Shown: positions 57,000-64,000 of the stretch, one piece after another
Layout of the letters: each line of letters starts with the position of its first letter
Numbering within the stretch: position 1 is the stretch's first letter
IMG/VR virus record: IMGVR_UViG_3300032053_000016
Coordinates: 43,402-107,401 of that record
Length of the DNA: 64,000 nucleotides
Reading direction: 5' to 3' (one strand)
Source: a virus
The notes under the pieces: generated by a model
Told to the model about the DNA's origin: nothing
What the model saw: only the letters and a program-made list of their open reading frames with translations
The model's database searches: none
Made by a program: the position numbers and the translations under genes

Positions 57000-57773
57000 G
57001 TGGCGCTGATCTACCGGATCGACAGTAAGGAGACCGGCTTGACGTACGTCGGGCAGACTGTCTTGCCGCTTGACGAGCGGTGGAAGGCTCACGTCGCGTA
57101 CGCTTGGTGGGTCATTCGTCACATGCCGGAGAAGGACACCCACTTCGCGAGGGTGATCAGAAAGCACGGCGCGAAGACGTTCGTGCCGAGCGTTATCGAG
57201 GAGACGGCGGTCGAGTTGCTGAACGAGCGTGAGATCCACTGGGTCGCAGAGCTTGGGACCTTTGAGAACGGATACAACTCGACGAGGGGTGGCGGCGGCC
57301 GAAGCGGGTACGAGTGCTCCGAGGTGACGAGGGAGAAGTTGCGTCAGGTCCAGTTGGGTAGGAAACACACTGACGAGACGAAGGCGAAGATCTCGGCGAA
57401 GAAAAGCGGCGTGAAACAAGATCCAGCGATTGTTGAGAAACGAGCTTTCGCAAATCGAGCCGCCGGGCATAAGCGTTCTGATGAGGTCAAGCAAAAGATT
57501 CGTGCGTCGAACGTTGGACAGACGCGAACGCTTGAAATGAGAGCTAAGATGGCAGCATCGGCCAAGGGGAGAGTCCTGTCAGAATCGACAAAGAAGAAAC
57601 TCGGTAAGCGCGTTAGACAACTGACGAAGGAAGGCGTCCACGTTCAGACGTTTGATACGCTCACTGAAGCAGGCCAAGCGACAGGCTATTCGAAGGGCGC
57701 CGTATGTAACAACATCCGCGACCCGAAGCGTTTCCCGCTGAAGGACGTCATCTTCGAGCACGTGACTACGTAA
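57000..57773 (+). CDS. GIY-YIG homing endonuclease with NUMOD3 repeats
   Basis: The 257-residue protein starts at GTG 57000. The catalytic domain shows 'VALIYRIDSKETGLTYVGQT' (1-20), 'DERWKAHV' with the Arg, and 'ELLNEREIHWV' with the Glu. 'NSTRGGGG' follows. The C-terminal half has repeated NUMOD3-like blocks ('TREKLRQVQLGRKHTDETKA', 'SDEVKQKIRASNVGQ') and a NUMOD1-like end. It sits between two virion genes, and a short 13-codon reading frame lies in the 50-base gap before it. Confidence 0.88.
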   Translation: MALIYRIDSKETGLTYVGQTVLPLDERWKAHVAYAWWVIRHMPEKDTHFARVIRKHGAKTFVPSVIEETAVELLNEREIHWVAELGTFENGYNSTRGGGGRSGYECSEVTREKLRQVQLGRKHTDETKAKISAKKSGVKQDPAIVEKRAFANRAAGHKRSDEVKQKIRASNVGQTRTLEMRAKMAASAKGRVLSESTKKKLGKRVRQLTKEGVHVQTFDTLTEAGQATGYSKGAVCNNIRDPKRFPLKDVIFEHVTT

Positions 57774-57785
57774 GGGACACAGAAC

Positions 57786-59024
57786 ATGGCAATTTACAAG
57801 GAACTCGCGTCGGATAACATCAAGGTTGCCAAGAGCTTCTTGTCGCAATTAGTTGAGGTTTTGCAGCAGGACATCTCCGGCTCCTCCACCCGTAAGAAGT
57901 ACCAGCACTTCGTCACTGGCGCGGGTGTCGCCCCTGGCGTCACATCCTCGCTGTTTCAGACCGTCCACGACCAGGACTTCACGATCCAGACGACAAATCC
58001 GCAGTTCGACATCACGGTCGGCCTGTTCGCTAGCGGCACGATCGCGTCGACCATCAAGACCGGCACAGACTCGGCTGGCAAGCTGCTTTTCCCTTCAAAC
58101 TCGCTGATGATGCGCGAGAAGGTGGACATCTACCGACAGTTCGCACAGCTGTTGCTTGGAGATGCCACACTGCAGTTCACAGCGCCGCTTGACTCGACAA
58201 CAGCAACTGACGCGATCGACGCCGCCATGTTCGTCAGCTTTCGTCGGTTGTTCGCGCGTGACAAGATCAAGCGTGAAACGTTCGCGTTGAAGTTCCATTA
58301 CTACGCGAACGTGTCTGAGCACAACCAAAGCCACCCTGGGAACATCGCGACCGTCATCTCAGGGTCAGAGCTCACCGGCGCTTACATCTACACAGACGTT
58401 GGCAGCGCTAACAACCGCAACGTCAGCGTTGGCGGAGAAGTTGGCAGCGTCGTTGAATCCTCCAACACGTCGAACACGGTCGGGTTGCTGTTCTACGACC
58501 GTGGCATCGCCGTCCTTGACCTTGCGAAGCTCATGAGCGGCAGTCAACGCGCTTCTGGATCTGTGAGCACTGTTGGTCCTGGCGGTTTGCACGGCCTTGG
58601 TGGCGGTGCCCAAACGATCGGCGGCACATTTGCAGACAACTCTAACGCGACCTTCATCCCCGACTTCATGACCAGCGGCTCGATCGATGACATCGTCGAT
58701 CACCTCTGTTCGGTTCGGTTCCACACGGGATCCGTCACCGCGATCACGTTCCAGAACGTCACGAACATCAACTCCACGCTGATCTCTGTTCAAGCTGGAC
58801 CTGACGAGTTCAACTACTCGAGCAACCCGACGTTCCGAGACACCGACGATCGCATCGTTGTCATCGAGGCTGGCCAGGAAGACATCTCACAGACGTTCGT
58901 GTTCGTCACAAGCGTTGGGTTGTTCGACGCGAACGACAACCTGCTCGCGGTGGCCAAGCTGAGCCGTCCGGTTGAGAAGAGTCCTGAACGGGGATTGAAC
59001 CTCAGAGTACGTTTGGATTATTGA
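57786..59024 (+). CDS. Virion structural protein, tail region
   Basis: The 412-residue protein starts at ATG 57786 with AAGGG 14 bases upstream. A helical N-terminus (SDNIKVAKSFLSQLVEVLQQ) precedes a beta-rich Gly/Ser/Thr body. The C-terminus 'GLFDANDNLLAVAKLSRPVE' then KSPERGLNLRVRLDY is a block shared in form with the end of the 59040-61409 protein ('VKRRGDRFLIRVKFDY'). Such ends recur in marine phage tail proteins. No enzyme motif is seen. Role is structural by context. Confidence 0.68.
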   Translation: MAIYKELASDNIKVAKSFLSQLVEVLQQDISGSSTRKKYQHFVTGAGVAPGVTSSLFQTVHDQDFTIQTTNPQFDITVGLFASGTIASTIKTGTDSAGKLLFPSNSLMMREKVDIYRQFAQLLLGDATLQFTAPLDSTTATDAIDAAMFVSFRRLFARDKIKRETFALKFHYYANVSEHNQSHPGNIATVISGSELTGAYIYTDVGSANNRNVSVGGEVGSVVESSNTSNTVGLLFYDRGIAVLDLAKLMSGSQRASGSVSTVGPGGLHGLGGGAQTIGGTFADNSNATFIPDFMTSGSIDDIVDHLCSVRFHTGSVTAITFQNVTNINSTLISVQAGPDEFNYSSNPTFRDTDDRIVVIEAGQEDISQTFVFVTSVGLFDANDNLLAVAKLSRPVEKSPERGLNLRVRLDY

Positions 59025-59039
59025 AAGGACACGGGCCTC

Positions 59040-61409
59040 GTGTCCATCAAACGTCTACCTCCTGAAGCGATCGAGACATTCTCGATACTTCTACACCCAA
59101 AGAGAGCGTACGTCTCATCGTCTTTAGGGGTAACAGGATCGCTCAAAATCTTCTCGAACCCATCGGCTCGCGAGAAAGACATCTTCTTGCCGTCGGCGTT
59201 CGTTGACACAGCACGTTCGTCGAACACGCTGGAGTCCACCCTTCGAGCATTGCAGGTGAAGGTCGCTGGCGGAACGTCAAATGTTTCAGAAGCGATGCAG
59301 TCGTACCTTGATCAGGTAAATTCCACGCCTACATCCGCCAAGAACACGATGGACTTGGAGATCCTACGCCACGCTCCAACGACACTGTACACGATCAACA
59401 CCGCCAAGAAACTGTTCGTGCAAGATAGTCTGATGCCGTACTACCGTGTGCATAGGCCGAGCAACAACTGGGCGTACGTCAACTACCACAGCGTCAACTT
59501 CTTCACGAGCGACACAGTCCCAAGCGACGCGGCTTGGCTCTACCCGAATGTGCGTGACGCTGAGTACCCGAGTGGTTGCTACTCGCCGACTGGCAGCTTC
59601 ACCTTCGAACTCCACGTCAACCCACGTTACACGGCTGACGTGACCAGCTCGTACAACGCAGGAACGATCATCCACCTGTCGTCGAGCTACGTGCTTTCGT
59701 TGGTGTCTGGATCTTCTCGTGGCCGCGACGGCAACCCTGACGCCTTCCGTCTGCTTCTGCAGCTGTCAGGGAGCGCCGACGTTCAACCGAGTCAGGTCAC
59801 ACCCGGCGTCGGTAACGGTGTGTACGCTTACCTGTCCGATGACAACAGCTTGCGTCTCAACAACTGGCACCATGTGCTTGTGACGTGGGGCACGAGCAGG
59901 AACGATCAAGGCACAGGTAGTTTCTACGTCGACGGCGTCCAGAAGGGCGTGTTCGTCTTCCCTGGCAACACGATCCTCCCGCCTGTTGCGACAAACGACG
60001 TGCTTTGCCTCGGCAACTTCTACGAGGGGTCGAACACAGGACCCAGCATCCAGGCCAGGTTCTTCACGACAGACACCGCCGCACGTGAAGGTGTGCATGA
60101 GCTAGACGGCACGTCGGGGGTGAACTACCCTACCTCGTTCAAGTTCAGACACCAGTTGAACGCGGAGCTGCATGACGTCAGCATCCGTGACGAGTACCTG
60201 CCGTCGACTAAGGCCAAAGTGCACGGCTCGGTGACCGTGAAGAAGGCGCCACCCACGGCGGACAACTACCTGTTCTACGTTCCTCCGTTCTTCGTCCCGG
60301 GTTCACCGACGTTGACAGAAGTTGACGGATCTGGCGGACTGCTCATCTCTCCTTTCCACGCGCTGGATGAGAGCAGCAAGCATCCGTTCTCGGCCCCGAT
60401 GTCCTTTGGCGTCGCCGGTCGGTACAACAGTCTTGAAAACTTCACACGGGACTTCGCGACGAACCGTCACGCGCGTGTTCTCCACTTGACAGCGAGCCAG
60501 TTCCTTGACACCACGCCAGGTGCGTTGACATGCAACGATTACCTCTACGCAACAGCCAGCGTGAGGTTGCGTAACCTCAACGTGCTCCCATGCGACGATG
60601 GTAACTTCTGTCCGAACTTCGAGATGGCATCCGTGTTGGATCTCGTCGACGAACCACGTTTCGTTGATGACATTGGCTCGCCAGATCCTGCGCTCATCTC
60701 GTTACGCAAGATGATCTCTGGCTCGATCTACTCGAGCTTGTTTCACCAGACCGGCTCGTTGTTCTCAGATGTCGTGAGACTGCTGCCGGAGTCTGGATCG
60801 CTGTCGCCCACCGTTGTGCCTTCAGGGCTGTACGCTGTGTACCAACGCACGCAGGACGCGTCCTCGAACGAGGTTGTGTTCTTCGACATCAGCAACCTGT
60901 TCTTCGGCGAACGCATCCGTCCGGGTTCGTTCATCATCACAGATCCTGCCATGTCGGGATCCAACGGTCGCGTCTCCATTCGTCTTCAAGACGATGGCAA
61001 CGGTGGGCTCTTTCGTGCTGACAGCGTCACGCAACGCGCCATGTGGAACCACGTCGGCAACGTCTTCTACGAGGAAGGCGTTGTGACTATCAAGTCACCC
61101 GCGTTACCGTTCTTCGGCGCCGAAGGGTTCGAGATCGAGTTCGAGGGTGAGAAGGCAGTGCACACGACAAAGATCAGCGTGCTTGTTGATGCGACATCGT
61201 ACAACACGTCGTCGAACCCGTCGTGGAGCCCGACGATGTCAGCGTCCTTCGACGCGAATCGTGACCCTGAGAATCAGAAGTTCGTCACGATCAGCGGTGT
61301 CAACTTCCACGACGAGAATCTGAACATCGTGATGAGAACGCAGTTGGCGCAGCCTTTGGTCAAGCGTCGCGGAGATCGTTTTTTGATAAGAGTGAAGTTC
61401 GACTATTAG
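59040..61409 (+). CDS. Large virion protein with LamG (concanavalin-like) domain
   Basis: The 789-residue protein, GTG start 59040 with AAAGGAC upstream, carries a LamG/laminin-G-like domain at about 185-310: 'GSFTFELHVNPRY' and 'SLRLNNWHHVLVTWG', then 'GTGSFYVDGVQKGVFVFPG'. LamG domains bind carbohydrate or surface protein, fitting a host-recognition role on tail or baseplate. The C-terminus shares the 'RFLIRVKFDY'-type end with the 57786 protein. The rest is beta-rich. Adhesion is inferred from the domain. Confidence 0.75.
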   Translation: MSIKRLPPEAIETFSILLHPKRAYVSSSLGVTGSLKIFSNPSAREKDIFLPSAFVDTARSSNTLESTLRALQVKVAGGTSNVSEAMQSYLDQVNSTPTSAKNTMDLEILRHAPTTLYTINTAKKLFVQDSLMPYYRVHRPSNNWAYVNYHSVNFFTSDTVPSDAAWLYPNVRDAEYPSGCYSPTGSFTFELHVNPRYTADVTSSYNAGTIIHLSSSYVLSLVSGSSRGRDGNPDAFRLLLQLSGSADVQPSQVTPGVGNGVYAYLSDDNSLRLNNWHHVLVTWGTSRNDQGTGSFYVDGVQKGVFVFPGNTILPPVATNDVLCLGNFYEGSNTGPSIQARFFTTDTAAREGVHELDGTSGVNYPTSFKFRHQLNAELHDVSIRDEYLPSTKAKVHGSVTVKKAPPTADNYLFYVPPFFVPGSPTLTEVDGSGGLLISPFHALDESSKHPFSAPMSFGVAGRYNSLENFTRDFATNRHARVLHLTASQFLDTTPGALTCNDYLYATASVRLRNLNVLPCDDGNFCPNFEMASVLDLVDEPRFVDDIGSPDPALISLRKMISGSIYSSLFHQTGSLFSDVVRLLPESGSLSPTVVPSGLYAVYQRTQDASSNEVVFFDISNLFFGERIRPGSFIITDPAMSGSNGRVSIRLQDDGNGGLFRADSVTQRAMWNHVGNVFYEEGVVTIKSPALPFFGAEGFEIEFEGEKAVHTTKISVLVDATSYNTSSNPSWSPTMSASFDANRDPENQKFVTISGVNFHDENLNIVMRTQLAQPLVKRRGDRFLIRVKFDY

Positions 61410-61436
61410 GCCATACCCAACAGCATACTTAGAGGA

Positions 61437-62411
61437 ATGATCAAAGAAATCAAGATTCTTCCTCGTATTGCTAAAGGCGCACCTGGCCTTCCTCCTCGAC
61501 AGCTCATCCTCGAATGCGATCATTGTCACTCGACATTTGAACGTCTTTACGCGACCGATCGCGCGAAGCAAACCAAACACTTCTGCTCTTCAACTTGCGT
61601 CTACGCTGGCCGTGCTGCTAGTCCGCTTCACGGTCGGAAGACGACCCGATCTTGCTCGCAATGCGGGAAAGAGATCACACGAGCAACTTCACACATGGAG
61701 AATCAAGACATCCTTTGTGATCGTGAATGCTTCAAGTTGTGGAAGGTGGCAACCACTCCGCCTGAACAAGTAGCTGCGATGTCAACCCCTGAAGCTCGCG
61801 CGAAGTCGAAGGCTACCCTCATCAAGCAACGTTCGGCACCAGGGTACGTCCACTCGATGCTTGGTCACGTCCATGGAGACGAATCACGAGCGAAGATGCG
61901 CGAATCAGCCGTTGGCAAGCACGACGGAGCTCTCAACGGGATGAAGGGGCGAAAGCATCGCGAGGATTCGAAGGAGAAGATGTCCGACGGTCACTCGCAG
62001 AACCTTGTCGATGGCAAAGGGTTTGTCTACGGTGGCAATGGACACATGAGTGGGTGGCACACGTCATTCAAGGGCAACAACGGCGAGAGGATGTTCTACC
62101 GCTCGTCGTGGGAGAGGGACATGATGCTCCACCTGGACTCGAACGACGACGTCCCTTCGTACGGGTACGAGTGCGTGCGCATTCCGTACTACGACATTGA
62201 CAACCACAAACGCAACTACGTCCCTGACTTCCTCGTCACGCACGCGAGCGGCCGCCGCGTCCTCGTCGAGATCAAGCCGAAGCAGTTCCTCAACAACGAG
62301 AAGACGAAGCTCAAAGCTGAGGCAGCTCGCGCCTACTGCTCCGCTAACGGCATAGACGTCTACGAGATCCTCACAGGAGAAGACCTACGATCAAGACAGA
62401 TCGTCAAGTGA
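61437..62411 (+). CDS. Zinc-finger/NUMOD3/PD-(D/E)XK homing endonuclease
   Basis: The 324-residue protein has two zinc knuckle regions (LECDHCHSTF..FCSSTC and SCSQCGKE..LCDREC, about 22-95). NUMOD3-like DNA-binding blocks follow ('ESRAKMRESAVGKHDGALNG', 'KHREDSKEKMS'). A C-terminal restriction-like nuclease domain shows 'FYRSSWERDMMLHLD' (about 222-236), 'YVPDFLV' and 'VLVEIKPKQF' (about 273-282). The nuclease domain is homologous to the stand-alone protein encoded just downstream (GTGA overlap). It probably homes into a site near that gene (inference). Confidence 0.82.
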   Translation: MIKEIKILPRIAKGAPGLPPRQLILECDHCHSTFERLYATDRAKQTKHFCSSTCVYAGRAASPLHGRKTTRSCSQCGKEITRATSHMENQDILCDRECFKLWKVATTPPEQVAAMSTPEARAKSKATLIKQRSAPGYVHSMLGHVHGDESRAKMRESAVGKHDGALNGMKGRKHREDSKEKMSDGHSQNLVDGKGFVYGGNGHMSGWHTSFKGNNGERMFYRSSWERDMMLHLDSNDDVPSYGYECVRIPYYDIDNHKRNYVPDFLVTHASGRRVLVEIKPKQFLNNEKTKLKAEAARAYCSANGIDVYEILTGEDLRSRQIVK

Positions 62412-62818
62412 AGAAGATCAAGAAGCCACGACGCAGGAAGCGTGTCTCCCGTCGAGCGAAACGCGGCACCCACACCTCACCGAAGGGTGGCACGTTCACT
62501 TACAGGTCGGGATGGGAGCTGAGGTACGCGCTCTACCTCGACGCGGACCCGGACGTGCTCTCGTACCGTTACGAACCGTACAGCATACCCTACGTGTCGA
62601 ACGTGAGGACGGGCAAGGTGCGCCGGTACCACCCGGACTTCGAGGTGTTGAGATCTGACGGCACCCTGATCCTCGTGGAGATCAAACCAAAGAAGAAGAT
62701 GACGCTTCTCAAGAACGTGAAGAAGTTCGGTGCTGCGCAAGCCTTCTGTCTCTTGCGTAGCATGACGTTTTCGGTGATCACAGAAGTTGACTTGAAGGCT
62801 CTAGGTTTGATGAAGTGA
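62408..62818 (+). CDS. Stand-alone PD-(D/E)XK nuclease
   Basis: The 136-residue protein has a basic N-terminus (KKPRRRKRVSRRAKRG) and a nuclease domain: 'FTYRSGWELRYALYLD' with Glu, 'RRYHPDFEV' with P-D, 'ILVEIKPKKK' with E-x-K. These are the three catalytic motifs of this PD-(D/E)XK subgroup, shared with the products at 61437 and 9940. It is fused by GTGA overlap to both the homing endonuclease upstream and the RuvC-like resolvase downstream, so a role in replication/recombination is likely. Confidence 0.78.
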   Translation: MKKIKKPRRRKRVSRRAKRGTHTSPKGGTFTYRSGWELRYALYLDADPDVLSYRYEPYSIPYVSNVRTGKVRRYHPDFEVLRSDGTLILVEIKPKKKMTLLKNVKKFGAAQAFCLLRSMTFSVITEVDLKALGLMK

Positions 62819-63357
62819 GAGTGCTTGGATTAGATCTTTCGACATCGTGTGTGGGTTATTGCGTTCTCGAATCCTCAGACCTCTCCATCGTCGAACTCGG
62901 CCACATCTCGCTGAAGAAGATCGACGGCCTGTTCAACAAAGTTGACAGTGTCGTTCCAAAGATCCTCGTAATCCTCGATAGTCTGAACGTTGACAGGTGT
63001 GTAATCGAGGAGTCCGTACAGGCGTTCACCCCCGGGTTCTCGTCCGCGCACACGATCCTCACGTTGGCCAAGTTCAACGCGCTCGTCTCATACGGCGTCA
63101 GGAAACAACTAGGCGACGCAAACATCTCGTTCGTGAAGCCAGGCGAAGCGCGGAAGACGTGCGACCTTGTGATGACGACGAAGAAGAAGGCAGGAGTTGG
63201 GCAAAAAGAACAAACATTTCAACAGCTCACCGCTCCTAACGGCCTTCTATCGCACATCACGTGGGACATGACTAAGACAGGCAAGGTGAAGCCAGAGTCG
63301 TACGACAGAGCTGACGCGTTCGTGGTGGCCTTTCACGGCGCGACGAAGCAGAGGTGA
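62815..63357 (+). CDS. RuvC-like Holliday-junction resolvase
   Basis: The 180-residue protein starts at GTG 62815. The RNase H-fold catalytic residues are Asp7 in 'VLGLDLSTSCVGY', Glu65 in 'RCVIEESVQ', and Asp164/Asp167 in 'SYDRADAFVV'. The layout is that of phage RuvC-like resolvases. The family cleaves four-way DNA junctions, needed before packaging. It is placed before the primase and after the small nuclease, forming a replication/recombination group. Confidence 0.8.
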   Translation: MRVLGLDLSTSCVGYCVLESSDLSIVELGHISLKKIDGLFNKVDSVVPKILVILDSLNVDRCVIEESVQAFTPGFSSAHTILTLAKFNALVSYGVRKQLGDANISFVKPGEARKTCDLVMTTKKKAGVGQKEQTFQQLTAPNGLLSHITWDMTKTGKVKPESYDRADAFVVAFHGATKQR

Positions 63358-63378
63358 CAGAGACCTACGATCGCGTCA

Positions 63379-64000
63379 GTGATAACCGTCTCGCAGAAGT
63401 ACGAGCTGCTCGTGAAGCTGCTCGGGCCTGGCGACATCGACAGCCGCGCGATCAACGCGCAGTTCTGGTGCCCGTTCTGCAAGCACCACGACGCGAAGAA
63501 GCGCAAGCTGGCCGTCCGCCTCGCTGACGGCATCACACATTGCTGGGTGTGCAACTGGTCAGCGAAGAGCCCAACGCGGCTCGTTCCAGTCTTCGGCGCA
63601 CGTCACCTGTTGGCCGAGCTCACAGCTGCGTTCGGAGACGGAGGCACCGTCGTCGAGGATGAGCCGATCGAGAACGTCGCAGACGCCGAGTTGCCGTCCG
63701 ACTTCTCGCTTGTGTGCGATGAGATCGACAACGGCGTGCGCCACCCAGACAAGCTCGACGCCATCAGCTACCTCGAGAAGCGTGGCGTGTCGTACAGCAC
63801 CGCCAAGTACCTTCGCCTCGGGTTGTCGACCACCGGAGCGTTCCGACGACGCGTCGTCTTCCCCTCGTTCGACGGCGACGGCGCGCTCAACTACGTCACC
63901 GCGCGAGCCATCGACGACGCGACAACATTCAAGTACTTCAACACGCAGAGGCAACGCTCTGAGCTCGTGTTCAACGAGGTCGACGTGGCGTGGAACCGTG
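63379..64000 (+). CDS. DnaG-type DNA primase, 3' end outside window
   Basis: The frame from GTG 63379 stays open to the window end (207 residues visible). The N-terminal zinc-binding domain has 'FWCPFCKHHDAKK' (about 30-42) and 'GITHCWVCNWSAK' (about 53-65), the CxxC...CxxC set of phage primases. A region 'RRVVFPSFDGDGALNYVTAR' (about 157-176) and 'FKYFNTQRQRSELVFNE' leads into the TOPRIM domain, which would lie beyond the edge. The family makes RNA primers for lagging-strand synthesis. An ATG is not available upstream. Confidence 0.82.
   Translation, partial: MITVSQKYELLVKLLGPGDIDSRAINAQFWCPFCKHHDAKKRKLAVRLADGITHCWVCNWSAKSPTRLVPVFGARHLLAELTAAFGDGGTVVEDEPIENVADAELPSDFSLVCDEIDNGVRHPDKLDAISYLEKRGVSYSTAKYLRLGLSTTGAFRRRVVFPSFDGDGALNYVTARAIDDATTFKYFNTQRQRSELVFNEVDVAWNR

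Noticed and set aside
1-64000. T4-type late promoters (TATAAATA)
   Set aside because: I looked by eye upstream of the virion genes and saw none. A weight-matrix scan would be needed; the gp55-like factor may use another sequence.

Overview
The window is part of a large tailed-phage genome (myovirus-like, T4-supergroup or jumbo-phage flavour). The evidence is a T4 gp55-type late sigma factor, long runs of virion/tail genes, PhoH, a phage ClpP, a RuvC-like resolvase, a DnaG-type primase, many free-standing homing endonucleases, one odd tRNA-like gene, and dense packing in which most neighbouring genes overlap by ATGA, GTGA or TTGA. The host cannot be named from the sequence. A marine or freshwater Gram-negative host is only a guess from the gene repertoire.

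Layout. (1) 1-6741, minus strand: two virion-type genes (one cut by the window edge), a small protein, the gp55-like sigma factor, a membrane-anchored protein, two GT4 glycosyltransferases and a Cas4/RecB-type nuclease with a predicted Fe-S cluster. (2) 6852-8284, plus strand: a Pro/Thr-rich protein and a protein-kinase-like protein; both start with a short helix carrying an (L/I)xE motif. (3) 8288-10578, minus: a dual-specificity phosphatase, a Pth2-type peptidyl-tRNA hydrolase, a tRNA-like gene with a 10-nt anticodon loop and a zinc-finger PD-(D/E)XK endonuclease. (4) 10575-38362, almost entirely minus: a 28-kb glycan cluster. It holds a UGD-like dehydrogenase lacking its C-terminal domain, a GDP-mannose 3,5-epimerase, RmlA/RmlB/RmlD-like enzymes (no RmlC), a Gfo/Idh/MocA oxidoreductase, about ten glycosyltransferases, several sugar-type methyltransferases, two 2-oxoglutarate/Fe(II) oxygenases, a Dam methylase, a second phosphatase and three homing endonucleases. 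(5) 38568-44843: a coiled-coil membrane protein, a degenerate GroEL-like chaperonin, ClpP, an Hc1-like DNA-binding protein and PIN-PhoH. (6) 44876-61409: virion/tail genes, including very large proteins and a LamG-domain protein, interrupted by small accessory genes, a wrecked GIY-YIG gene and an intact one. (7) 61437-64000: a homing nuclease, a related stand-alone nuclease, the RuvC-like resolvase and the primase (cut by the window edge).

How the parts may work together: the sigma factor probably drives late expression of the virion genes. The glycan block looks able to make and assemble a substituted sugar chain, but its acceptor (virion protein, DNA or host surface) cannot be told from sequence. 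The 61.4-64 kb genes belong to replication and recombination. No stretch longer than 300 bases lacks a gene. The largest gaps are 9652-9939 (tRNA-like gene and a hairpin), 38363-38567 (divergent control region) and 6742-6851 (divergent control region).
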